Source: Apiotrichum sp. Y4204
Taxonomy: Eukaryota > Basidiomycota > Tremellomycetes > Trichosporonales > Trichosporonaceae
Reading direction: 5' to 3'
Length of the DNA: 64,000 bases
Assembly: GCA_025531455.1 (NCBI GenBank)
Contig: JAMYHL010000007.1
Span: 248,001 to 312,000, forward strand
The translations under genes were made by a program, and so were the position numbers. Each line of letters opens with the position of its first letter. Positions within the stretch are counted from its first letter, which is position 1. Shown here piece after piece: positions 12,157 through 24,118 of this stretch. The notes under the pieces were generated by a model. It was not told the origin of the DNA, did no database searches, and saw nothing but the letters and a program-made list of their open reading frames with translations.

Positions 12157-13581
12157 TCACTTGCCATCCACGGCGGCACGCACATCGCGCAGCCGCTCCT
12201 GCACGCCCTTCTTGGTATCCCCGGCGAATGCCTCGAGGTGTCCAAGAATTGCGCGCACGCGGCGGGACACCTTGTGCAGCTGCTTGCGGTGCTCGTCCAT
12301 CGCCTCGACGAAGAGCATATATGTGCGCAGATCGCGGGCGAGCGTGTACGTCTAGATGTCGTCAGTCCTAAACTGTATCAGTTACTCACCGGGAGAGGTT
12401 CTGCATCCATCTGGCCCGCGGCAACACCCCACGCCGCCATGATCACGAGGTCGAGGGCCGCATTCGCAACGTACACCTCGACATCGCCCTGCGGCGCGCC
12501 GCGCAGCTCCTTGGTACAGAAGCGGCGCACCATGCTCTCCGCCTCTTGCACGGGCGACGAGCCGTCCGAGCGGAGTACGAGCCCCAGATCGTGCGTGCTG
12601 CGGTGGACCCACGCGTCGCCCTCGGACATGATCAGGACTTGGAGATAGGACGCGAGCAGGGCCGAGTGCTGTGCGGGCAGCAGGGCGTTGTCGATCGCCA
12701 GTTTTAGCTGCTGTCAGCGAGAGTAGATGAGGGGAGTATGTACGTTGGCTCTCAGCATCTTGAGCGTGTTCTGCACGTCGCGCGTCTTGAAGTCGTCCTC
12801 TGAAAGTTGGTTGACGTATCTGCCATCAGAACGATCAACTCTTCGGATCTTCTCACCTCGAGAGCGCGCCAACAATGACGATAAGCACCTCGCGGTGCGT
12901 GTCCCCCCACCGCGCGGCGTAAATGACCGGAAACTCGCCCGCATTCTTCTGTAACAGGAGATTGAACGCGTGGTCCCTCACACGCGCAATGTAGTCGATA
13001 TCGCGCTTATCGATCGCGGCATACAGCTCGTACGCCTGCGGAGGGGTCGCAAACGGCGCGCTCGAGCCCCAGTCCCCGCCCGGTTCTTGCTCCTTTACGC
13101 TCTTCTTCCGCCACGTCCCCACACTCTCTTTGGCGGCTATCCTCTCGACTCTGTGCTCGGCATCAAGGAGCGCCTCGGCGAGCGCGGCCTCGCGCCGTCG
13201 CTGCGCGGTCTGGCGGTCGAGCTCGAGCTCGCTCTGCGCCCGCGACTCCTTCTCCAGCGTCGTGCATCCCGGAAGAGGATGGAGGAGGACAGGGGACGAG
13301 CGCCGCGCCCGGGGAGAAAGCTGCGGAGACCTTGGGGACCGTGCGCGCGCGGGCGAGGCGGAGGACCCGTCGCCCGAGGGAGTGAGGTAGCCTTCGCCTG
13401 GGAGCCGGCCGCCGGGCCCGGGCTCGGGCGCGGGGACGGGGCGCGGAGGCGGAGGTGGAGCTGCTGGCGCTGCTGTCCCTGCTGGCGCTGCTGCTCCTGC
13501 TGACGCTGGTGTTCCGCCAGTAGAGGCCGGAGCGCCGCCGCGCCTCAGGCTGTTGAGGACGTGCGCGTAGTTGAAGCTCAT
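12157..13581 (-). CDS. Conserved-looking protein with ankyrin-like segment, function unknown
   Basis: Four exons on the minus strand: 13581-12857, 12819-12744, 12707-12390 and 12351-12157, with introns of 36-38 nt, giving 437 aa. Residues 1-145 are Ala/Pro/Ser-rich and disordered, ending in a charged segment that could be coiled coil (about 145-190). The folded half begins near 210 with a segment resembling one or two degenerate ankyrin repeats (YELYAAIDKRDIDYI... then FPVIYAARWG). Helical sequence of no recognised family follows. I chose the start at MSFNYAHVL because the in-frame codons upstream encode promoter-like sequence. The second acceptor could shift by one CAG, adding a glutamine. 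It converges with SNF5 (181 bp apart) and diverges from DBP4. I do not assign a function. Confidence 0.8.
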
Positions 13582-14203
13582 GGTGGGTGGCAAGATGGAG
13601 AAATGCGGGATGCATGGATGCACGATGTGGATGTTGTCATACCCCGGTACCCGGGTAGAGGGCGCGTCAGCGGCATTATGGTTTGGGAAGAGAGGGTGTA
13701 TATGGGATCCTAATGATGTGTTCGGGAATGTAATCACCGGGGAGGAAATCCTAATACGTGTCTGTATCCGTCGGCATGTAACGTCCTTGGGCTGTGCCCC
13801 TGTGCCGCCTCCGAAGCTCAGAAGTTCTAAAGCTCCGAAGTTGCATTCACTGCATGCAGATGCTCTTATTGACGGATTTTTCTTCAACAAGGCTCGACAT
13901 TAGAGCTCCATGCTCCGCTCATCGTCGGCGTCGGCATCGGCATCGGTATCGGCAGGTCTCTCAAGTGCCGGGGGGGCATGACGCAGTGGGGCCCCATTCA
14001 CCCTTTTGAGGAAAATGTTCGGATAAAACAATTTGTATTATGTAACTTTTGCCACTCTTGTATGCAACATCACGTGACTCTGATTTCTAGATTTCATGAA
14101 CATGTTCTGTTATGGAGGGACCATGATTTCTGCGATTTCCGGCCATTTCTGCAATTTCTGCTCCTCCAACACTTTCTTCACCTCACCTCCGACATCTAGC
14201 GCC
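13582..14203. other. Divergent promoter region
   Basis: 622 bp between the divergent ankyrin-like gene and DBP4. It is AT-richer than the flanking coding DNA. I see no clear TATA box and no additional gene. Confidence 0.6.
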
Positions 14204-16828
14204 ATGCCGTCCGCCGAGGGGCGCGCGTCGTCCTCAAAGCAACCAAAGAATGGCAAGGGGAAGGGCAAGGCGCAGCGGGCGCCGCTCGTGAAGAGCAACG
14301 TTGCGAAGCGCGCGCGGCAGGACGCCGAGCTCGCCGAGCTCAAGCGCCGCATCGATGCCTATGTGAGTGGAATTCCGAGGTTGTGCTGACTTATTACAGG
14401 AAGCTGGGGAGGTTACCCAGTTTGCGCAGCTTCCGCTCTCGGACCGTACCCTGCGAGGTGAGCCCCATAACCCCGGACAGTACTAATTGCAGGCCTGAAG
14501 CACAGCCACTTTGTGGAGCCGACGCCGATCCAGGCGCTCGCGATCCCGCCGGCACTGCGCGGGGCAGACCTGCTCGGCTCGGCACGTACCGGATCAGGCA
14601 AGACGCTTGCGTTCCTCATCCCGATGCTTGAGCGCCTGTACCTCAACAAATGGGGGCCGATGGACGGTCTCGGCGCGGTTGTCATCTCGCCGACGCGCGA
14701 GCTCGCCGTGCAGACGTTCAATGCGCTGCGGGATATTGGCCGCTTTCACACTTTTTCCGCCGGTCTCGTTATTGGCGGCAAGCCGCTCAAAGAGGAGCGC
14801 GACCGGCTGGCGAAGATGAACATTCTCATCGCTACCCCCGGCCGTCTACTCCAGCACCTCGACAGCACGGTTGGCTTCGACAGCATGGGCGTCAAGGTGC
14901 TTGTCCTCGACGAGGCGGACCGCCTGCTCGACATGGGATTCCTCCCGGCGCTCAGGGCTATTATTCAGCACTTTTCCCCGTCGGCGACCGCCCGCGCTGA
15001 CCGCCAGACGCTTCTGTTTTCCGCCACCCAGAGCAAGGACCTTGCGGCACTCGCAAAACTCTCCCTCCACGACCCGATATACATCAACTGCAACAAGGCG
15101 GGTGAGGAGGGCGTCATGCCGTCCAACCTCGAGCAGTACTATGCCGTCGTGCCGCTTGAACGCAAGCTCGACGCGCTGTGGGGCTTTATCAAGAGCCATC
15201 TCAAGATGAAGGGCGTCGTGTTCGTCACCAGCGGCAAGCAGGTGCGCTTCATCTTTGAGACATTCCGCCGCCTGCACCCCGGTCTGCCGCTCATGCATTT
15301 GCACGGCAAGCAGAAGCAGCCGACACGTATGAGCATTTTCCAAAAGTTCTCCACGTCTAACCACGCGCTCCTGATCTGCACGGATATCGCCGCGCGTGGA
15401 CTCGACTTTCCCGCCGTTGACTGGGTCATCCAGCTCGACTGCCCCGACGACGTGGACACATATATCCACCGCGTGGGCCGTACCGCGCGGTACCAGTCCG
15501 AGGGCAAGGGGTTGTGTCTCCTCTGCCCGTCCGAGGAGGACGGCATGAAGGCGCGCTGGGAGGAGAAGGGCATCAACGTGCAGCGTATCAAGATCAAGGA
15601 GAGCAAGATGGGCAAGCTTGCGCAGCAGATGCAGAGCTTTGCGTTCAAGGAGCCAGAGATCAAGTACCTGGGCCAGAGGGTGGGTGGAACACTGCTGGAA
15701 TACGCTGACACCAGGCATTCATCTCGTACATGCGCTCAATCCACATCCAGAAGGACAAGACGGTGTTCGACCTCGACGCGTACCCCGCCGAGGCGTACGC
15801 CGCGAGCATGGGTCTGCCCGGTGCGCCGCAGATCAAGCTGCTGGAGAAGAGCGGGAAGAACCAGAGGCGTGGCGAACAGAAGAAGGACGAGGGACCGATC
15901 GTGATCCACCAGAAGCTCGGGAGCGATAGCGAGAGTGGGGAGGATGATGAGGACGAGGAAAGTGAGGGAGAGGAGAGCGGCGAGGACGACGAGAGCGGTG
16001 ATGAGTCTGGTTCTGGCTCTGAATCCGGCTCTGAATCTGGTTCTGGATCCGAGTCCGACTCTGACAAACCGGCACGACCCGCACCAGTGCGCACAAAGTA
16101 CGATCGGATGTTCGAGCGCAAGAACCAGTCGATCCTGACGGACCACTACTCGAAGCTCGTGTCGCACGAGGACGCGGACGACGACGAGGTGTTCACGCTC
16201 GCGCGGCGCGACCACGATCTGGACCTGGGTTCCGATGCCGAGGCCGACGCGGTGGTCGCTGCCGCCGCGAGCGGCTCCAAACCCCTGGTCACTTCCGCAG
16301 ACCTCTCGAAACGCAAGCTCAAGGACGCAATGACACGCAAGGGCCAGCTCAAGACACGCGGCCTGCCGAGCAAGATGCTGTTCGACGAGGAGGGCCGCGC
16401 CCGCGACTTTTACGAGCACGGCAAGGAGGTCGAGGACAGCGCTGCGGCAGAGGAGGTGCGCCGCGCCTACGTCGAGGAGGAGGCCGCACGGATGCGCGAG
16501 GCCGACGTTGTCGACCGCGAGGTCGCCCGCGAAAAGCGCCGCGAGAAGAAGCGGAAGCGCAAGGAGCGCGAGCGTGCGGTGAGTCTAGAACTTGTGCGCG
16601 TGCTGACGCCAGATGATGGCCGAGATGATGGGCGAAAACGTCGCGATGATCGGCGGCGACTCGGACGACGGGGGATACTCGGACGCCGGGTCGGGACCGT
16701 CTCTGGGGCCGTCGCCGTCCCCGTCGCCCGAGCCGGAACCGCGGCCGATGAAAAAACGCAGGGGCCAGGCAACGGCGGAGCTCGCCGACGACGAGGAGCT
16801 CGCGCTCCGCCTTCTCCGTGGCGAGTGA
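14204..16828 (+). CDS. DBP4: DBP4 (HCA4/DDX10), DEAD-box helicase of small-subunit rRNA processing
   Basis: Five exons: 14204-14362, 14400-14457, 14493-15679, 15715-16578 and 16613-16828; introns are 34-37 nt, intron 2 with a perfect TACTAAT branch site; 827 aa. Motifs: Q-motif near 84-86, ARTGSGKT (103-110), PTRELA, DEAD (212-215), SAT, and HRVGRTARYQSEG. The block LGQRAFISYMRSIHIQKDK just after the helicase core is typical of the Dbp4/DDX10 family, not of other DEAD-box proteins. A Ser/Asp/Glu-rich acidic region (about 15900-16070) and a lysine-rich C-terminus follow. The family helps release U14 and U3 snoRNAs from pre-rRNA in the nucleolus. Length compares with 770 aa in yeast. Confidence 0.95.
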
Positions 16829-18921
16829 TAGATTGCATTATGGGATCGATATTGGTATCTACAGGGCATTGGGAAAAGCACGGTGCATGCCACGAGTATC
16901 CCCATGGCGCATGACCCGGAATGACCGATCGCAGTGCCGTCGGACGACGCGTGACGCGTTACGATCCGGTGTCACTGGGTGTAACCGCGGAGAGTAGCAG
17001 AGCAAGAGCACCAGAATTTCCGAACTGACAGTCACTGAATTCCGTCCGACATGCTGACATTGCCCGCGTCACGTCCGTCACTAACCGGTACCCACTATGG
17101 ACTATCCACTATTCCTTTTCCACTCATGATGCGGCACGGCGGTGCGCGAAACAGGCCCAGCCAGTCAGTGTAATGGCGTCAAGGCGACCCACGTTCCCCA
17201 AACCATGCCCGAACTGCCCACCAGCTGCCGTCGGAAGGATCGAGGATTGAGGATCGAGATCCCAATTGCCCGTCTCGCAGCCTAACGCACTAGCGCCAAG
17301 CGCGACGCGTCGGACGATCCGACGCGTCCGACACGCGAGGGATTCGCCACTCACTGCCGCCCTGTAGCGTTGTGCATGCTTGGTTGTGCATGCTTGGCAC
17401 CTCGTAGCTCAATGCCACACTTGATGGCGCCACTGCTCTCGAGCACTACAGCACTACAGAAACCACACAACCACTGCCAGATCCCATGTCGTCAGCGTCA
17501 CGGCCTGTTTCATTGTCACCAGTCCAGGCCAGCGGGACACTCTGAGCCCTGTGAACCTCCCATCCGATGTCTCGTCTCGGAGCGTCGGAGCGTCGGAAGA
17601 ACGGCTGTAATTTGTATTCCTATTCAATACATAGTACCTATTTATTCCGGACTGTGTTGGTTGCTGATCGAGCAAACCCGTGATGTTTTGATCATTCAGC
17701 ATTCAGTTCGGATTGTTCTCACCACAAGATGTGATCTGAATGTGACGCGGTACGCGCTAAGCTAGCGCTGCGTCTTTACCCTGTCCTATTTCGCAGGCCC
17801 TGTGGAGCTCTTGCAATCTCGCAGCTTCATCTGTGTCAGAATCGATTTTGTACATTCTTGGGTTAGGCTGGATGTGAGATGGTGTATACATGACACAGGA
17901 TCATAAGACAGTGGTCGCAGACACACTGTACGCATGTAGCTTGCATCAAGCACCAGGTGGCAAGCGGCAAGCGGGGAATGAGGAACTGAGAGGACAGGAA
18001 CGGTGAGAGACCGTGTCGGTCGCCGCCACCGGCCACCGGCGCACCGGCCCGTCACGTCCTCGTGCGTCGCGAAGCTCGCCTCCGGCCTCTGGATCCCTAC
18101 TTCCAGCGGACCACTCGGTTGCCACTGTCTCCTCGTGTCTCCGATCTCTACCAAGTCACGAGCCGCGGTTGCCGTCTCCGGTCTCCAAGTGTGTATTCGT
18201 GTATCGTGTCACATGCTATTAATCTGCTACAACTCGTGATGCTGCGCGTACTATTGCACAGCGCTGGGCTATGGGATCGGTGGAACGCAAAAACGTCCGT
18301 TCGTTTAGGTGCTTTTACTTGGTTGGGGTTGTGAATTGTTCTTTGACAGGGTCCAGGATGAGATTGACTATGGGATGAGGTCGTGAGGTCGTGAAGGTCG
18401 TGGCCGCGCCAGGCGGCAGAAATCGATGCGGAGATGAGATGAGTCGAGAAAGAGATGCGTGTACGCTACGAGCAGAAAGTGTGAGCGACGGGGATGGAAC
18501 AGCCTGAACCGCGAGTGAACCGAATACCCGGTGTGCCGGATGTCAACTCGGTGCACTGCGTGTGGAATGCCGTCGGGGGTTCGCCGCCATTCGAGCGGCG
18601 CTCAAACCCAACAGTTCGGCGTGCCTGGGTCCGCGGCATGCGTGAATCGTGATGATCGGAGAGAGAGTGCGTATGCCAGCTGCACAGCAGCCGAAAACGC
18701 GTCTTGTTCTTGCGCGGGATGTTTACGCGCAGCCCCCCATAGAAGGCGGCGCTGGCCGAGCCGCGGGGCGGATGCCCGCGGGAGCGAGTGCGATGCCAGT
18801 CACGGGGGACTGTTTTGGTGAATGGTTACTGTATGTGTGTTTATGTTTGGATCACGGCTCTCTTGCGGGCCTGATCGTCCCGCACTCCTGGTACCTGGCA
18901 AAGGTAGAGCTGATAACCGGG
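16829..18921. other. Intergenic, convergent 3' region
   Basis: About 2.1 kb between the ends of DBP4 and the proline-rich gene. Open frames of 60-130 codons exist, but they lack codon bias and domain resemblance. I see no RNA gene. Confidence 0.5.
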
Positions 18922-19620
18922 CTATTCACCGGCCATGGGCATGGGAAACGCGAATGCGACCGAGGCGTGGCGAGTGTGTCCGCACGCCCGGATGGGGGTG
19001 GTGGCGTTGCGCGGGGTCTTTGCGCCGTCGGGGATGCGGAGGAGGAGGTGCGGGGGCGGGGCACTGAGGCCGCGGCGGCGACGGCGGCGGGACGCCGCCG
19101 GCAACTCGGGCCATACAGCGGGGAAGGCGGGGAAGGCGCGCGGGGTGAGTGCGCTGCGCTTGGCGAGTGGCGTGGGGGCGTTCTCGTCCATGGGCCGCCG
19201 GCTGGGGATCGGCGACGGCGGGGGGCTGGGGAGCGCCGAGGAGGGGACAGTGATCGCGAGCGGGAGGACACAGACGCGTGCCGGGGGCACGGCCGCCTGG
19301 CGCTGGTAGAAGGGGTTGTAGTCTGTGCCGAGGCTTGCTGTCGAGCGCTCCATCGCGACGCCGCCCATGGGGATGCCTGCGGCCTCGCGGCGCATGAGGG
19401 GTGGGATGGGGACGCGGCGGGGAGCAGTGGTCGACGTGGTCGAACGTGCCATGGGGATGGCGGTTGGGGTGCGCGACACGCCCATCGAGGCCGGGCTCCG
19501 GCTCATGGGGATGGCTTCCAGCGGGGGAGATGGGGAGGGAGACGGGATACTCATGCGAGCGGCGATGGGGATGGGGATGGGAGTTGATGCTTGTGTTGGT
19601 GTTGTGCAGAGAATGGTCAT
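18922..19620 (-). CDS. Proline-rich hypothetical protein with repeated IPM motifs
   Basis: Intronless, 232 aa, not recognised. It is supported by strong GC-ending codon bias along the whole frame, a TATA-like element about 115 bp upstream and a reasonable ATG context. The N-terminal half is Pro/Ser/Thr-rich with the motif A/G-IPM at residues 36-39, 54-57 and 82-85, and a DYNPFYQRQ element at 100-108. The C-terminal half has Pro-rich stretches, an Arg cluster (six Arg in a row, encoded near 19060-19085) that could be a nuclear-localisation signal, and no hydrophobic segment. There are few cysteines and no signal peptide. It looks like a disordered protein, perhaps an adaptor or regulator built on short linear motifs; that is inference only. 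Confidence 0.7.
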   Translation of the reverse strand: MTILCTTPTQASTPIPIPIAARMSIPSPSPSPPLEAIPMSRSPASMGVSRTPTAIPMARSTTSTTAPRRVPIPPLMRREAAGIPMGGVAMERSTASLGTDYNPFYQRQAAVPPARVCVLPLAITVPSSALPSPPPSPIPSRRPMDENAPTPLAKRSALTPRAFPAFPAVWPELPAASRRRRRRGLSAPPPHLLLRIPDGAKTPRNATTPIRACGHTRHASVAFAFPMPMAGE

Positions 19621-19734
19621 GATGAGAGACGAGATGAGATGAGAATGCGAATGTGATGAGATGCAAGGGGGACAGAGAAATGGGACTGCGAAGAAAGATG
19701 GTCACGCCAGTTGGGATGCGGTCTTGTTGGTAGA

Positions 19735-19741
19735 TATATAT
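19735..19741 (-). promoter_or_regulatory. TATA-like element of the proline-rich gene
   Basis: TATATAT read on the minus strand, about 115 bp before the ATG at 19620. The distance suits a short leader. Confidence 0.5.
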
Positions 19742-20718
19742 CTGGTCTGTGCTCTTGTCCGATCTCTCTCTCTCTCTGTGTTGCAGCTGCTGCCAACGCC
19801 GAGCGCTTGGAAATATGGATGTGGATAATTGCAAGACATCTCGATGCATATCCGGAGACTCTCTTGCTTGATCTCCTCTGGTCTTGTGCATACCGAGAGA
19901 GACAAGTAGATGTTTGTGTTTCTCTTTTCTTGCCGCTCGTTGGTCGTGCTGGGCGTGTGGAATGCGATCTCTCTCGTGCATCTCTCTCCTGCTCTCTCTC
20001 TTGTTCAGAGTTTTGGCGTGTGGCGTCATGGACATTGCTCTCGTCTCTCCTCTTTTGCTGCATGTCTCGCGCGCCTCCTCCCCCCTCCCCTGTCACTCCC
20101 CACCACCCCCTCGGCACTCGTGCACCTCTCCTGGAAGCATGGCTGCCAGGCTGTAACGCTCTCTCTCTGCTCCTGGCCGCCTCGTCTCCTGGCCTCCTGG
20201 TCTTCTGGACGGCGCTCTCCCTTCTGGTTCTCACACACGCAACACGCCGTCCCGCCAGATGGACGCTAATAGGCAGACGGGCACAAGAGCTGCAGCCTGC
20301 TGATACCGATAATGCAGAGCACTCGCATGCACTCGCGCATGCATGCAGATTCGTACGCGTCACAGCTCAGAGCTCCACTCGAAAGCGCACGCATTCCTTT
20401 GGGTTATGTGGGTGCCAAGTGCCCTTGATCCGAGAGCTGAGCGTATCTCGCTATCGCATCTCTGTGCACATCCTCCCATTCTGCTCTTCTCGCTGCATTT
20501 TCTGTGTGTTCTGTATTCTCTGGGCCTTGTTCCTGGTACAATAAAGTTGGTGCGACGCGCGTGGGTGGACGTAGACGAACGACAACGACAATGTGATAGC
20601 AGAGCAAGCAGAATGCGGCAGTGGCCGATGTAGGCGTCGTGCGGCCACGACAGCGGAACCCACCACGACCCACCACATGCCACCGCCGCCGCCGCCGTCG
20701 GCTTGGCCACTGTCCCCT

Positions 20719-20734
20719 CCCCCCCCCCCCCCCC
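20719..20734. repeat. C16 homopolymer
   Basis: Sixteen consecutive cytosines, preceded by a short CCG trinucleotide run. Such runs are slippage-prone and may be miscounted in the assembly. Confidence 0.9.
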
Positions 20735-23700
20735 AACAGGGTGTGTCAATGAGCCATCGTGCCTGGCCTGCGCTGCGTGGTTCCAGGTTTGGGGTTCGCG
20801 GAACATGCGAATGACACTGGGATCCGGAGATGCAGCGAGTTGCGAGCGCAGCGACCGCAAGCACGCCGGGAAACGACGGAGATTCTCCTCGTACTGCATG
20901 CACCCTCGATTTCGAGATGGTGAGAACCACCGCCCGGCGACGACGCGGCTCCGTCGTCACTGCTCGCCACAGTTCCCGGCCGAGCACCGCTGCATATCTG
21001 TGCATACAACTCGCCATCTCCACATCCACTGTCCATGTCATCTCATCTCTCATCTCCTCCGTCTCCAACACCGCGCATCATCCCAGTGCACAGCGTGCAC
21101 AGACGGGCCCCAGGTCCCAGAGCGCGTGCACACTCCCTGGGTTTGTTGTCCGTGATCTGATCGTGATATGGCGTGGTTGCGTGTGGGTCACACAGTCGCA
21201 GCGTGTGGCGTCCTAATCTGGTCTCGCAACTCGGCGGAAGCCTCTGCCAGGCAAGCGGCCATGGCGTCGTGTTTCCAGTCGGAGGAGCGTCCTAAGCGCG
21301 CGAATAAGCGCCCAGCCCATATCTCTATCTCATCTCTCACATCGCAAACGTCCACAGAAGCAGCAACATGGCTTGAAGACAAGGTGTGAAAGTGTCGAGG
21401 CGTCGAGGCGTCAAGGTGAGGCACCGGCGTAATAGTGGGAACGCGCGGGAGGGTCACGAGCCATGCAGGCCAGCGCCAGCGCCACATCCGCTCCGATAGG
21501 CGTTGCATAAACAAGCCCAATACGCGGCGCGTCCCAGCTATCGCTATCCATTGCGCTCGAACTGGAGATCACAGTGGAAAGCCACGATATCGATGCTAGA
21601 CGCCCGAGGGTATGCCAATGTTGCCCCCGCTCTCCATTCCAATCACACCCATTCCCTATCATGAAAGCATCAAGGCCTATCGCTGCTGACGCGACTGATG
21701 AAAAGCGAGCGTGCACCGGGCACCGAGCGGAGCACGGTTGTCTTTCCATATTCCGACCCCATTTCCTCGCGCCCGGCGCGCTCGGCTCCGATCGCACACG
21801 ACCGTCCTCGCGATACTCTACAGGACCCATGTGGCCGGAATGACCCCTCACAGCTGCACAGCTCTCCATCACTCATTCCCAAGTCCCTCGTCACCTCGGA
21901 ATGAATCCGAGCGCTTACATACCGCTCATGACCAGTGTCCTCCGCCACGCGCCACGCCGCCACCATGGCGTGGCGGAGTGGCGCATCGGCCCATCGTAAT
22001 CACGTCCGGACATCTCGGCCAGGGATTCTGCGCGGTGTGCATTTGATTCGATCTCCGCCTGTCTGACTCTGATACTTGTTCTCTTTCGCACTCGAGATCT
22101 CCGTCTCTCCGGCCTCGGAATGCGTGTACTTCCCCGGAATAGTGGATTTCCTCGGAATCGTCGCACCTCCCTGGAGTACTCGTGGCTCATTGAATGATGG
22201 GAATGTGTCTGAATGAGCGGGGGAGACCTAACAGTTGCCAGGCTCGTTGCTGCTTCAGAGTCGGCAGGATAGGCTCCGCTGGTCCCGTGATGCCCTCGGC
22301 GTCAGGGAAGCAGCGAGCATTGGGGAACGAGGAGCTGCGTACTCACTCGCCATCCATCGGAAAGAAAGTTTGCTCCGTTGCGATGGCATGTCGGAGGGTG
22401 CCGCTGGCATTCAACTTCAGCTTCAGCGAGTGCCGAGCTCGCCGAGCTACGGTAGAGTTAGGCTCGCGAGATCGATACTCGAGGCGGCTTGAGGCTAGAA
22501 TTTCAAGGCAAAGATATGTGTACCCGTTCGTCACTGGAATTGGGGCCATTTGGTGTCCGTTCGACTTGTCATTCTGCCGAAGATGTCTGCCGAGCGCTGG
22601 AACAACCTCCGAGATGAGGTCTCGTAGGGTGCACGAGTCCGGCTCCGCCTTCGGAGCACTGAGTGTCAATAGCGTGGGAGTTCAGATTGAGGGACGGGGG
22701 AACGAGCGAGACAGTGTTGCATGTGACGCCTATCAGGTCGGAGATAAAATCAGCGGGTATTCATTTCCAAGCGATCGCTACTATTCTCATTCTGTCTTAC
22801 TCCGGGTTTGCTCTTAATCTCACATAACAACACATACACAATTGACCACTTGACCTATTGACATTAGACACTAAAATCTGGACCACTAGAGCCACAAGGC
22901 TATCCAATCACCTCCATACCGTCGGCTGTATCGTCCTTCCAAATCGGCCGTGCCGCCACACCCTATCTGAATGGGCCCAGTCGCATTCCTAGGTTTCCGC
23001 CGCATTCCAGTCCTTGTCGCCAGCTTGCCAGGTATGTGTATCGGATGCAGGTGGGATTTCGGGCCGGGCGCCAGCCCAAATCTCTCCAGTGGGGGTGGCG
23101 TCCCATCGCGTCCTCCTGTCATTGGGTGCCCCGCGATCTCGGGCACCCTACTAATAGCAGAAAGTCTGTGGCGGCCGTTCTGTGCCTGCTGGCGTGGCCG
23201 AGTTGCCGGTCTGCGAAAACTCGGGCAGAGAGATCTGTATACTGTTCTGGTAAACACGAGCGTTGTCGGGAGCAGCGGGAACTACAAGTGGCGCAGAACG
23301 GGTCCACGGCCGTTGCAGCAACGAGAGTGCACGAGCGAGATCGTGGCGGCGAACAACAGGCCATCGGCGGAATGGATCTCGCAGGGGATGACGAAAGCTG
23401 GAATCGCCCAGGTGGGTCGATACCGGATCCGATCCACACAGCCGGCGAATGCATCTGCGCTTGGCGTCCCGGGTGTCGCGTGACTTCCGAGAGCGGTGTT
23501 TCGTCCTCGTGTGGCGCCGAGCACGACATCGCTTTGCAGTGTTTGCAGTGCTGGGTTTCAGTCGGCTTTCCAGCGGATGGGTTTCAATGCGGCATGTACG
23601 AGTTGCTGCTCGGGATATCGTCGGACGGACGTATCGCGCTGTTGAATGAACTGAGGCCGTGGGCTAACATCCTGCGGGGCAGACCGGAAAGACCATCCAG

Positions 23701-23994
23701 CTTCCGAGGCTTCTGGCTTTCAGATTGGGAGAGACGTTCTCTTCGCTATTGAGCAGTTCGTATATGTCTGTTCAATCCGGCGTCAGTGACAGTCGAAGCA
23801 GGACAGAGGTGGAATAGGCATCAAGCAAGTCGTGCACAAGCCCGATCGGCTGACTCTGACCCTAGGGAGCTGACCAAATCTCCCTCAACGCTGCTCCCTC
23901 TCACTCGCGTTCCGGCTTCCCCGCTTCCGCCCTCCTCGCTTCTCGCTCCTCCGCGACGTTCCGCGGCGACGGGGCCCGCAAAACGCACACAGCT

Positions 23995-24085
23995 GGTCGC
24001 TTAGCTCAGTTGGTTAGAGCATCGTACTAATATGCAGACGCGTGTCGGTATGCGGGGGTCGGCAGTTCGAGCCTGTCAGTGATCA
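23995..24085 (+). tRNA. tRNA-Ile (AAT) with 17-nt intron
   Basis: A complete cloverleaf: acceptor stem GGTCGCT pairs with AGTGATC (two G-U), D-arm GCTC/GAGC, anticodon stem TCGTA/TGCGG, variable loop GGGTC, T-arm GGCAG-TTCGAGC-CTGTC, discriminator A at 24085. Anticodon AAT is at 24029-24031 and would read ATT/ATC after A34 deamination. A 17-nt intron (24033-24049) sits after position 37, the canonical site. A and B boxes are intact. A T5 tract at 24114-24118 is the likely Pol III terminator. It stands alone in the gene-poor region. Confidence 0.93.
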
Positions 24086-24113
24086 GTCGCGGTCCAAGGA
24101 TCGCGAGAACACC

Positions 24114-24118
24114 TTTTT
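24114..24118 (+). terminator. Pol III terminator of tRNA-Ile
   Basis: Five T residues on the plus strand, 28 nt after the discriminator base. Confidence 0.6.

Larger units (their letters stand above)
19621..23994. other. Gene-poor region
   Basis: 4.4 kb in which I cannot support any protein gene. The first part (to about 20500) is CT-rich on the plus strand and is probably the promoter and leader of the proline-rich gene. Frames of 200-277 codons occur at 19711-20544, 20451-21071, 22194-22817 and 23036-23752. They have flat codon use and no domain resemblance. A C-homopolymer lies at 20719-20734. No terminal repeats or transposase-like frames were recognised. Confidence 0.5.

Noticed and set aside
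18300..18330. U5 snRNA loop-like TGCTTTTACT
   Set aside because: The invariant loop is not complete and no Sm site or flanking stem was found.
19711..20544. 277-codon plus-strand frame
   Set aside because: CT-rich DNA gives Leu/Ser/Cys-rich nonsense; it overlaps the promoter of the proline-rich gene.
23036..23752. 238-codon plus-strand frame in the gene-poor region
   Set aside because: No GC-ending codon bias, no domain and no promoter-like element.
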